Source: Cystobacter fuscus (GTDB lineage Bacteria > Myxococcota > Myxococcia > Myxococcales > Myxococcaceae). From it: DNA of 64,000 nt. Made by a program: the position numbers and the translations under genes. Shown here piece by piece: positions 1-7,915 of the stretch (the stretch's first letter is position 1; each line of letters starts with the position of its first letter). The notes under the pieces were generated by a model. The model was not told the origin of the DNA. It searched no databases and worked only from the letters and a program-made list of their open reading frames with translations. The DNA lies in contig NZ_CP022098.1 in the NCBI RefSeq assembly GCF_002305875.1, forward strand, positions 1,426,001-1,490,000, read 5' to 3'.

Positions 1-30
1 GAGGCTCAGCCCGTTGAGGCTCAGCCCGTT
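1..30 (-). repeat. Tandem 15-bp repeat encoding NGLSL
   Basis: Two perfect copies of a 15-base unit (gaggctcagcccgtt on the plus strand) run into the window edge. Each encodes Asn-Gly-Leu-Ser-Leu in the lipoprotein. More copies may follow outside the window. Confidence 0.85.
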
Positions 31-201
31 GCTCAGCAGGAGTTCCTGTCGCGCTTCCTCGGGAGTCTCCGCTTCCGGGAACGTGTCCTCTCCGGGTCCA
101 CACCCGATGGTGAATACCAGCAGGATACCTGCCCACCACTGCCATCCCGTCGGGCCACTGCTTTCATGATTGCTCCGAGCCTCGAAGGTCTTCATCAGCA
201 T
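1..201 (-). CDS. Lipoprotein with NGLSL repeat, N-terminal part
   Basis: Only the first 67 codons lie in the window; the gene continues beyond position 1. The ATG at 201 has a GGAGG sequence 6 nt upstream; a second ATG at 195 is also possible. The protein has a hydrophobic stretch ending in the lipobox-like FTIGC followed by GPGED, so it is probably a lipoprotein exported by the Sec route. The last visible residues are NGLSLNGLSL, encoded by two exact copies of a 15-base unit. I do not recognise a function. The start and the lipobox are seen directly; how far the repeat extends cannot be seen. Confidence 0.6.
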   Translation of the reverse strand, partial: MLMKTFEARSNHESSGPTGWQWWAGILLVFTIGCGPGEDTFPEAETPEEARQELLLSNGLSLNGLSL

Positions 202-535
202 GGACTTCCTCCCCCCCAAAACGGATGTGGATGTTCGGTGAAGCGACTCCTCCTGTGTGGGAACTCTCGGAAAAACCCCGACAACCCGTTCTCCACGCCT
301 TTACTGTGACAAAAGATAAAGCCGTGTAGAAGAGAAACTTCATGTAGTCGATTATTTCTAGTTTAGTCGAAAACACCTGGACCGCGGGGCATACCCGAAT
401 GACGGGGAGTCATCATTTCGCGGGGTTGTGTCTCGTACCGGGTACGAGGCGCGGGCGGACACACGGGGGGCCCACGAGGGCCACACCCCGTTGTTCAACG
501 CACGCGTGGGAGGTGATGGAGGGAAAGCGGGGACG
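202..535. other. Intergenic region, no gene seen
   Basis: This stretch lies between the end of the Ser/Thr kinase and the start of the lipoprotein, both read on the minus strand. Roughly 300-375 is visibly AT-rich against very GC-rich surroundings and probably carries the lipoprotein promoter. A 70-codon minus ORF here does not look like a protein. I see no RNA gene. Confidence 0.5.
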
Positions 536-1909
536 TCAGGCGCGCGCGGCCGCGGGGGTGATGCCCAACCCGTTCGTGTCGCGCACCACCCAGCCGGCGA
601 TGTCCGCCAGGGGACCGCCGGTGATGTCGATGCCCTCGGGGCCGCGCCGGGCATCCACCTGGCCCACGTGGACGCAGGCGCGCACGCTCACGCGGGTGCC
701 TCGGGCGCGGGCCTGGGCCCGCTCGTGGAGCTGGTGCGCCGTCTCCAGCAACTCGCGCGCGCCCGTGCGCGGCGGCTCGTCGAGCGGACGCACCCCCAGC
801 AGCGCCATGCCGGTCTGCACGGCGAGCACGAAGCCCGCGGCGCGCAGGTCCTGCTCGAGCCCGTCGAGCACCTCGGAGACGGTGGTGTAGGCGGCGTCGT
901 CCTCGGCGCCCTCTTCGATCACCACCTCGGCATGCAGGGCGAAGGCGCGCACGCTGCGGCTGATGGCGGTGAGCCGGGTGGTGGACGCGGGCAACACCGC
1001 CTCGCGCAGCGCGGTGCGGAAGGAGTCCACGTCCGGGTAGCGGTGCTCGGCCTCCTTCTCCAGGCAGCGCAACACCACCGCGTCCACCGCGGGCGGCACG
1101 GGCGCCTCGGTGCTCGGCCGTGGCGGGGGAGCCTCCAGGTGCATGCGCTCCACCTCCAGCCGGTCATCGGACTGGAAGGGGTAGTGGCCGGTGAGCATCT
1201 GGTAGAGCAGCACGCCCAGCGCGTACACGTCCGTGGTGGGGCCGATGCTGCCGCTGCGGAACTGCTCGGGCGCCATGGCCTGCGAGGTGCCCAGGCGCTG
1301 GCCGGCGATCGTCAGCCCCTCCTGGCCCGGCTCGGGGTGGATGAACTTGGCGATGCCGAAGTCGAGCAGCTTCACCACCGGGGGCTCGCCCTCGGACACC
1401 ACGGCCACGTTGCTCGCCTTGAGATCCCGATGCACCACGCCCGCGCGATGGGCCGCTTCCAACGCCTCGCACACCGGCTCGAGGAAGGCGAGTGCCCGCT
1501 CCGGCGACAGGCGTCCCCGCTCGTGCAGCAGCTGGCTGAGCGTGCGGCCTGGCAGCAGCTCCATGACATAATAAGGACTGCCATCCGGCAGCATGCCGAA
1601 GTCGTACACGTCGACGATATGCGGGTGGCGGATCTGATTGACGACCCGCGCCTCGCGCACGAAGCGTTGCAACATCTCGCCTTGATCCGTCAGGTGCGGA
1701 TGCAACACCTTCACCGCGGCGCGCCGGCCGAGGATGCGGTGTTCCGCCTCGTACACGGCCCCGTGCCCTCCGGAAGCCAGTACCGCCTTGAGGACGTATT
1801 CCCCCGCGAGCACTCCAGGAGAGACCTGTACTCGGGCAGGTACATCCCGAGACGGTGTATGCTCTTTGTGGGGAAGGATGTGGAAGGTGCTATCCAGGTC
1901 CGCCATCAT
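536..1909 (-). CDS. Ser/Thr protein kinase with degenerate cyclase-like C-terminus
   Basis: 457 residues. An N-terminal Hanks-type kinase domain (about residues 35-300) has the glycine-rich loop LASGGHGAVYEA, the AVKVL lysine, the catalytic loop HRDLKASN (about 160), DFG (about 185) and the MAPEQ motif, so it should be an active cytoplasmic kinase. The domain has no obvious transmembrane helix after it. Residues about 315-455 look like a class III nucleotide-cyclase fold (RACVHVGQVDARRG, then ITGGPLADIAGWV), but the metal-binding aspartates are not obvious, so a sensory or regulatory role is more likely than catalysis. The gene is divergent from the hybrid histidine kinase. The start is not strongly supported: ATGs at 1909 and 1906 both lack a clear Shine-Dalgarno. 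Confidence 0.9.
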   Translation of the reverse strand: MMADLDSTFHILPHKEHTPSRDVPARVQVSPGVLAGEYVLKAVLASGGHGAVYEAEHRILGRRAAVKVLHPHLTDQGEMLQRFVREARVVNQIRHPHIVDVYDFGMLPDGSPYYVMELLPGRTLSQLLHERGRLSPERALAFLEPVCEALEAAHRAGVVHRDLKASNVAVVSEGEPPVVKLLDFGIAKFIHPEPGQEGLTIAGQRLGTSQAMAPEQFRSGSIGPTTDVYALGVLLYQMLTGHYPFQSDDRLEVERMHLEAPPPRPSTEAPVPPAVDAVVLRCLEKEAEHRYPDVDSFRTALREAVLPASTTRLTAISRSVRAFALHAEVVIEEGAEDDAAYTTVSEVLDGLEQDLRAAGFVLAVQTGMALLGVRPLDEPPRTGARELLETAHQLHERAQARARGTRVSVRACVHVGQVDARRGPEGIDITGGPLADIAGWVVRDTNGLGITPAAARA

Positions 1910-2116
1910 TCAAGATTAGCACTTTGGATGGAGTGTTCTCACGGGGGGGGGTCCCCCCTCTGTCGAGCGGAGGGCACTTGAGCTAACCTGAGGAGGCGGG
2001 CTGTCCTGTGGCTGATGGATGGGGTGTCCCGTGTCCGGGTGGGGGTGCTGCGACCGGACCCGAGTCTGCTGGATACTACTCCCCTCCGATGGATGAACCC
2101 TGACCCTGGTAGGCGC

Positions 2117-4432
2117 ATGCTCATGAAGATGGTGGACGACCTCACGATGTGCGGAGGGCCGGCGAAGCCACTCGCCGCCGCGGAGAGCGCATGCCTCATC
2201 CTCACCAGCACCACCACCCCGGCGGCCATCGGCAAGGTCTTCCGCATCGAGGCGGGCGAGCACGTGCTCGGACGGGGCGCGGACGCGGGCTTTCAAATCA
2301 ATGACCATGGGGTGTCGCGCCGGCACGCGCGCATCACCCGCACGCCCGAGGGCGGCTTCCACCTGGCGGACCTCGGCTCCACCAACGGCACCTACCTCAA
2401 TGGCGTGCGCATCGCGTCCGCCGAGCTGCACGAGGGGGACCGGGTGCAGATCGGCACCGTGACGGTGCTGCGCTTCTCCATGCGCGAGCTGGTGGAGCAG
2501 GGCGAGGAGCAGTTGCGCCAGGCGCTGAGCGCGGCGCGCGTGGGCATCTGGGATTGGAACGCGGTGACGGGCGCGGTGACGTGGAGCGAGCAGGTGGACA
2601 GGCTCCTGGGTCTGCCGGTCGGTTCGCTGTCGGGCAGGCCCACGGACCTGGGCGAGGTGGTGCAGCCGGGGGATTTGAAGCGGGTGCGCGAGGCGCTCGC
2701 CGTGGCGCTCGCCCAGCGCGCGCACCTGGACGTGGAGTACCGCATCGAGGTGTCGGGCGCGCGCGGCCGGTGGTTGTCGTGCAAGGGCGACGTGCTGTGC
2801 GACGAGACGGGCGCGCCCGTGCGCATCACCGGCACGGTGATGGACATCACCGAGCGCAAGCTGGCCGAGCAGGAGCTGCGCCGTCAGGCGCTCATCTTCG
2901 AGAGCCTGTGCGAGGGCGTGGTCATCACGGACAGGGGCGGGCGCATCATCGACTGGAACGCGAGCGCGGAGAAGATGTTCGGCCGGGGCAAGGCCGAGGC
3001 GCTCGGTCAGACGCTCTCGGCGCTCCTGCATCCGGGGCAGGAGGACAAGCGCACGGGCGAGGTGCTCGCGGCGCTGGAGGCGCAGGGGCGGTGGACGGGG
3101 GAGCTGGACTTCCAGCGGCCCGACGGCACGCAGTGCTCGTGCGAGTCCGTGGTGGCGCCGCTGCGCGACGCGGAGGGGCGGACCATCGCGCACATCCTCG
3201 TGCACCGCGACACCACCGAGCGCCGGCTGTTGCAGAGCCGCCTGCAGGTGGCCGATCGGCTCGCGTCGGTGGGCACGCTGGGCGCGGGCGTGGCGCACGA
3301 AATCAACAATCCGCTGGCCTACATGCTCGTCAACCTGCACCTGGTGTCCGAGCGTCTGGAGCGCTTCAAGCAATCGGCGGTGGGCACCGAGGTGGAGCCG
3401 CTGCAGCAGGTGGTGCGCGAGACGGTGGAGGGCGCCGAGCGCATCGCCTCCATCGTGCGGGATTTGAAGACGTTCGCCCGTGGCCAGCAGGAGGACAAGC
3501 TGGGGCCGGTGGAAGCGAGCAAGGCGGTGGAGCTGGCGTGCAAGATGGCGGACAACGTCATCAAGCACCGGGCCCGGCTGGTGACGCAGTTCGAGCCGGT
3601 GCCGGCGGTGCAGGGCAGCGAGTCGCGCCTGTGCCAGGTGTTCCTCAACCTGCTGCTCAACGCGGCGCATGCCATCCCCGAGGGGGACGCGCAGGAGCAT
3701 GAAATCCGCGTCGTCATCCGCTCCCATGGCGCGAGCGAGGTGGTGGTGGAGGTGCGCGACACGGGCGTGGGCATGACGCCCGAGGTGCGCGCGCGCGTCT
3801 TCGATCCCTTCTTCACCACCAAGCCCGTGGGCGAGGGGACGGGACTGGGGTTGTCCATCTGCCACGGCATCATCGACTCGATGGGGGGCCGTATCGGCGT
3901 GGACAGCACGCCCGGCAGGGGCAGCACCTTCCGCGTGTTCCTCGGGATCGCGGGCACGCCCATGGAGGCGCGCTCGGAGCCGGAGCCCCTGCCCACGGTG
4001 GGCCGGGCGCGCATCCTCGTGGTGGACGACGAGCCGTACGTGACGCGGGCGTTGCAGCGCTCGCTGTCGCCCGAGCACGAGGTGGCCACCGTCAACGGGG
4101 CGCGCGCCGCGCTCAAGCTGCTCGATCAAGGCAACCGCTACGATCTCATCCTCTGTGACGTGATGATGCCGGGGATGACGGGCATGGACCTGTACGCCGA
4201 GCTCAACCGCAGCGCGCCGGACCAGGCCCAGCGCGTGGTCTTCATGACGGGCGGGGCCTTCACCCCACGCGCGTTGAGCTTCCTGCAGGAGGTGCCCAAC
4301 CCGAAGCTCAGCAAGCCGTTGGATATGCGCCAGCTCCGGGCCCTGGTGGGCCGCTCCTCCCAGTTGCAGGGCTCCGCGTCCAATGACGCGGCGAGTCCGC
4401 CGGTGGCCCTGCTCCAGGGCGGTGCGAGGTGA
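2117..4432 (+). CDS. FHA-PAS-PAS hybrid sensor histidine kinase
   Basis: About 771 residues from the ATG at 2117. Domain order: FHA phosphothreonine-binding domain (about 40-115; LGRGADAG, GVSRRHARI, GSTNGTYLNG), two PAS domains (about 135-245 and 260-375), HisKA with phosphoacceptor VAHEINNP (H about 393), HATPase_c with DTGVGM and GTGLGLSI, and a C-terminal receiver (VVDDEP; phosphoacceptor in LILCDVMMPGM, about 680). No transmembrane segment is visible, so it is cytoplasmic. The FHA domain suggests it reads the output of a Ser/Thr kinase; the divergent neighbour is a candidate, which is inference. The reading frame is open from an ATG at 2015, and 2117 was chosen because the conserved FHA region begins shortly after it; the start is uncertain. 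The stop overlaps the GTG start of the OPT gene. Confidence 0.9.
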   Translation: MLMKMVDDLTMCGGPAKPLAAAESACLILTSTTTPAAIGKVFRIEAGEHVLGRGADAGFQINDHGVSRRHARITRTPEGGFHLADLGSTNGTYLNGVRIASAELHEGDRVQIGTVTVLRFSMRELVEQGEEQLRQALSAARVGIWDWNAVTGAVTWSEQVDRLLGLPVGSLSGRPTDLGEVVQPGDLKRVREALAVALAQRAHLDVEYRIEVSGARGRWLSCKGDVLCDETGAPVRITGTVMDITERKLAEQELRRQALIFESLCEGVVITDRGGRIIDWNASAEKMFGRGKAEALGQTLSALLHPGQEDKRTGEVLAALEAQGRWTGELDFQRPDGTQCSCESVVAPLRDAEGRTIAHILVHRDTTERRLLQSRLQVADRLASVGTLGAGVAHEINNPLAYMLVNLHLVSERLERFKQSAVGTEVEPLQQVVRETVEGAERIASIVRDLKTFARGQQEDKLGPVEASKAVELACKMADNVIKHRARLVTQFEPVPAVQGSESRLCQVFLNLLLNAAHAIPEGDAQEHEIRVVIRSHGASEVVVEVRDTGVGMTPEVRARVFDPFFTTKPVGEGTGLGLSICHGIIDSMGGRIGVDSTPGRGSTFRVFLGIAGTPMEARSEPEPLPTVGRARILVVDDEPYVTRALQRSLSPEHEVATVNGARAALKLLDQGNRYDLILCDVMMPGMTGMDLYAELNRSAPDQAQRVVFMTGGAFTPRALSFLQEVPNPKLSKPLDMRQLRALVGRSSQLQGSASNDAASPPVALLQGGAR

Positions 4433-6234
4433 GCGAGCGACAGGCGGATCGCGCGCGAGAGGAAGCCTCGCGTCCGTCCTCCCCGGAGTCCCCGCTCCAG
4501 ACCGTTGCACCGGAGCCCTCCGCGCCGGCCGAGTGGACGCCGCGCGCGTGGCTGGTGGGCCTGGGCATTGGCGCGATGCTCGCCGTCACCAATGTCTACA
4601 TGGGACTGAAGACGGGCCTCTGGGAGTCCGGGTGCCTGATGTCGGCGCTGCTGGCCTTCGGGGGCCTGTCGTTGCTCTCCTGGCGCGGCGCCCCACCGTC
4701 GCCCCTGGAGACGAACCTCGCCCAGACGACCGCGGTCTCGGTGGGGGCGATGCCCGCGAGCGCGGGGCTGATCGGCGCGGTACCCGCGCTGGCGCTGCTG
4801 GGCACGCAACCTCCCGGCTGGGCGGCGGCGGCGTGGGGCGTGGGGCTGGGTGCGCTGGGCGTGCTCTTCGCCTACCTGTCGCGACGGCGGCTGTTGGAGG
4901 AGGAGGCGCTGCCGTTTCCCACCGGGGTGGCCACCTCGCAGCTCATCTCCACGCTACACTCCACGGGCTCGGCCTACGCGGAGCGGGCACGGGGCTTGTG
5001 GGTGAGTGGCGTGCTCTCCGCGGCGCTCACCTGGCTGAGGGACGCGCGCGGGGTGATTCCCGGGGCGTCGTTGCTGCCGGCGAGCGTGCGGGTGGGTGGG
5101 GTGGGCGCGGATCGCCTGCTGCTGGGGGTGGGGTGGACGCCGATGCTGCTGGGCATTGGCGTGCTCGCGGGTCCCCAGGTGGGCTTGAGCCTGTTGCTGG
5201 GCTCGGCGCTGACCTGGGGGGGGGTGGCGCCCTGGCTCGTCCACACCGGGAAGGCGTCGGCCGAGTACAGCGAGCTGTCCTCCTGGCTGTTGTGGCCGGG
5301 CGTGGGGTTGATGGTGGGGGCGTCGGCCACGTCGCTGCTGTCCCAGTTGCGCGCGCTGCCGGCGATGGTGGGTGACATGCGGGCGCTCGGTGCGCACCGC
5401 GAGGGCTGGGAGTCCACGGTGAGCCGCGGGGTGGGGCGGGCGGTGCTTCCCGTCATCCTCCTGTGCCTGCTGGCGGGCACCTGGGCCTTCGGGTTGAGCC
5501 CGCTCGAGTTGCTGCTGGCGCTGGGGGTGACCTTCCCGCTGTGCGTGGTGTGTGCCCGGGCGACGGGACAGTCGGACATCGCGCCCATCAGCCATGTGGG
5601 CCAGCTCACGCAGGTGGGCTTCGGCGCGGTGGCGCCTGGGCGGGAGGGCCTCAACATCGCGGCCGGAGCGGTGGTGTCCGGGGCCGCGTCGCACACCAGC
5701 GCGAGCTTGTGGTCGCTCCAGGCGGGCCGGCTGCTGGGCGCCAGTGCCTCGCGCCAGTTCCTCGCGCAGTTGTCGGGTCTGCTGTGGGGCGCCGCGGTGG
5801 CCGTTCCCGCCTACCTCGTGCTGGTGTCGGTGTATGGGCTCGAGTCGAGCGTGCTGCCCGTGCCCACCGCGAGGCAGTTCAAGGCCGTGGCGCAGCTCAC
5901 CTCCCAGGGCCTCGCGGGCCTGCCGCCCGGCTCCGCGCTGGCCATGGGCGGGGCCTTCCTCGCGGGCGGCCTGTTGTCGGTGGTGGGCTCGCGCGAGCGC
6001 TGGGCCCGGGTGCTGCCTTCGGCGGCGGCCATGGGCATCGGGTTCTTCGTGCCGGCCTACTACGCGGTGACGATCTGCCTGGGCTCCCTGATGGTCTCCG
6101 CCGTGGGCCGTCTGCGGCCCTCCGCGCTTCAGTCCGTGCAGGCGGTGGGCTCCGGAGCCATCCTCGGCGAGACGCTCCTGGGCGTGCTCATCGCGGTGCT
6201 GATCGCCTCCGGCCTCATGGCCCCGCCGGGGTGA
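4429..6234 (+). CDS. OPT family oligopeptide/metal-chelate transporter
   Basis: 601 residues, strongly hydrophobic throughout with many predicted membrane helices. The first helix region has NVYMGLKTGLWESG, and a second conserved block reads FPTGVATSQLI; both fit the OPT (oligopeptide transporter) family, which takes up peptides or metal chelates through the inner membrane. The GTG start overlaps the stop codon of the histidine kinase by 4 bases (GTGA), so the two are probably co-transcribed and translationally coupled. The 3' end overlaps the convergent glycosyltransferase gene by 20 bases. The substrate cannot be told from the sequence. Confidence 0.88.
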   Translation: MSERQADRAREEASRPSSPESPLQTVAPEPSAPAEWTPRAWLVGLGIGAMLAVTNVYMGLKTGLWESGCLMSALLAFGGLSLLSWRGAPPSPLETNLAQTTAVSVGAMPASAGLIGAVPALALLGTQPPGWAAAAWGVGLGALGVLFAYLSRRRLLEEEALPFPTGVATSQLISTLHSTGSAYAERARGLWVSGVLSAALTWLRDARGVIPGASLLPASVRVGGVGADRLLLGVGWTPMLLGIGVLAGPQVGLSLLLGSALTWGGVAPWLVHTGKASAEYSELSSWLLWPGVGLMVGASATSLLSQLRALPAMVGDMRALGAHREGWESTVSRGVGRAVLPVILLCLLAGTWAFGLSPLELLLALGVTFPLCVVCARATGQSDIAPISHVGQLTQVGFGAVAPGREGLNIAAGAVVSGAASHTSASLWSLQAGRLLGASASRQFLAQLSGLLWGAAVAVPAYLVLVSVYGLESSVLPVPTARQFKAVAQLTSQGLAGLPPGSALAMGGAFLAGGLLSVVGSRERWARVLPSAAAMGIGFFVPAYYAVTICLGSLMVSAVGRLRPSALQSVQAVGSGAILGETLLGVLIAVLIASGLMAPPG

Positions 6235-7840
6235 GTCCTCGCGGTGCCGGAGCGGGTGCCGCGCACTCATAGCGCCAGGTGTTGCGCTTGCGCGTGTAGC
6301 TGCCACCGGAGCCGGGGACGCACTCGAGCAACATCCGGGTGTCCATCGTCTTCGCGGCGGAGACGGTGTACGGGGTGGTGGTCTGGAAGGTGGCCGCCTC
6401 GCGCACTCCCGAGGGCGTGTCGGGGCGGATGGCGGCCCAGCCGCGCGTCCACTCGAGGAAGCGCGGGGGGTGTTCGGCGAGGTACGCCTGGGCGTCGTCG
6501 TCCAGCATCCGGGGCGAGTTGAGCGCGAGGAGGTCCACGACGAAGGCCCGTCCGAAGAAGCGCGAGGCCCCCGCGTCGAGCACCCACACGACGTCCTCGG
6601 GCGAGGCGCGTGCGAGGAAGAGGCCCTCGCGCACCTGCAGGTCGTCGATGTTGTGCGCGTCGTTCTCCAACCGCTCCAGTCGTGGCACGAGGCCCGTGGC
6701 CACCACCAGGGGGAGTGCCACCGCGACGAGCGCGGGCAGGCGCGGGCCGTGCCTGGCCAGCCGGGCCTCCATCCATGCGCCCAGGAGGATGGGCAGGGGC
6801 GCCAGGATGAAGGGCAGCGCGGGCAGGACATAGCGCTGGAGGTAGAAGGTCTGGGAGATCGCCGAGCGCAACAGGGCCATGGAGACGGCGACGAACACCA
6901 GGCCCACGGCGAGCAGTCCGGCGGCCCTCCGCTCGGGGGTCGTCATGCTTCGGCGGTACACCGCGGCGCGCAGTGCGAGCACGGCGAGTACGGTGAGCAC
7001 GGGCCAGGGCAGGGCCAGCTCGGGCAGCAGCTTCCACAGTCCCAGCGCCGCGGCGCGCAGCATCGACAGGAACACGGGCTCGTCCGGGTGGATGGTGACC
7101 TTGGCGTAGAACGTCCCGGGCAGCGGTCTGCCCGAGGCATGGAGGTTCCACGCGGCCCACGCGCCGCCCGCGAGTGCCACGCCCACGCCCGCCTCCACCC
7201 AGCGGCGCACGAGTGGCCGGAGGCCGGGCTGGGGGCGCACGACGAGCGGCAGGAGGAAGACGAAGAGCCCTCCCTCGGGACGGGCCAACAGGCCGGCCGC
7301 GCCACACAGCGCGTACAGGCCCGGCCGCTGGCCGAGCAGCACGAGCACACAGCCCACCGCCACGAGCGTGGCCAGGGGCACCTCCATGCCGGAGATGCTC
7401 GCCGCCACCAGATGAGGACTCACCAGCACGAGCAGCGCCGCGCTCGCGGCCCACCGGCGGCCCGCGTCCCGGAACATGAGGTAGCAGCCCGCCGCCGTGA
7501 GCGCGTGCAGCAGGAAGCCGAGCAGCCTGGTGACGAGCACCGAGCGCTCCACTCCCGGCTCCCCGAGGTAGGCCACCGACGTGACGATCGCCCACAGGGG
7601 CGAGGTCTCTCCGGTGGCGGGCACGCCGGGGTTGTAGCTGAGGCCCTCGCCCCGGGCCACGCTGCGCGCGTACACGGCGTGGATCCACGCGTCATCGAGC
7701 GGAAAGCCCCGCTCCCGCCAGTAGTCGGGCACGAGCGCGAAGGTGCTCATCAGCACCGCGAGCGCGCAGAGCACGCCCACGAGCCCGGTGACACGTCCGT
7801 TCGGAAGAGAGGGTGAGGCGGGGGAGGAAGGACCGTTCAT
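6215..7840 (-). CDS. GT39-like integral membrane glycosyltransferase
   Basis: 541 residues. An N-terminal helix is followed by a periplasmic loop with PLDDAWIHAVYARSVARG and then NPGVPATGETSPLW, a pattern typical of polyprenyl-phosphate-sugar-dependent GT-C transferases (GT39/ArnT-like), where the DD pair is catalytic. About ten further hydrophobic segments follow, and a soluble C-terminal part of roughly 150 residues. It probably transfers a lipid-linked sugar at the periplasmic face; acceptor and donor are unknown. The 3' end overlaps the convergent OPT transporter gene by 20 bases. Confidence 0.72.
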   Translation of the reverse strand: MNGPSSPASPSLPNGRVTGLVGVLCALAVLMSTFALVPDYWRERGFPLDDAWIHAVYARSVARGEGLSYNPGVPATGETSPLWAIVTSVAYLGEPGVERSVLVTRLLGFLLHALTAAGCYLMFRDAGRRWAASAALLVLVSPHLVAASISGMEVPLATLVAVGCVLVLLGQRPGLYALCGAAGLLARPEGGLFVFLLPLVVRPQPGLRPLVRRWVEAGVGVALAGGAWAAWNLHASGRPLPGTFYAKVTIHPDEPVFLSMLRAAALGLWKLLPELALPWPVLTVLAVLALRAAVYRRSMTTPERRAAGLLAVGLVFVAVSMALLRSAISQTFYLQRYVLPALPFILAPLPILLGAWMEARLARHGPRLPALVAVALPLVVATGLVPRLERLENDAHNIDDLQVREGLFLARASPEDVVWVLDAGASRFFGRAFVVDLLALNSPRMLDDDAQAYLAEHPPRFLEWTRGWAAIRPDTPSGVREAATFQTTTPYTVSAAKTMDTRMLLECVPGSGGSYTRKRNTWRYECAAPAPAPRGLTPAGP

Positions 7841-7915
7841 GAACGATCGCGACTCTATGTCAGCTCCATGTCCGGAGTGGGGCGGCGAGCCTCTTGCCTC
7901 CCGCGGTCCACCCGC

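Noticed and set aside
428..1981. 517-codon plus-strand ORF opposite the Ser/Thr kinase
   Set aside because: It is the antisense shadow of a strong kinase gene and is rich in His, Ala and Gly without family motifs. High GC makes long antisense ORFs common.
1916..4510. 864-codon minus ORF opposite the hybrid histidine kinase
   Set aside because: Arg/His/Leu-rich, no recognisable domain, and fully overlapped by FHA, PAS, HisKA and receiver motifs on the plus strand.
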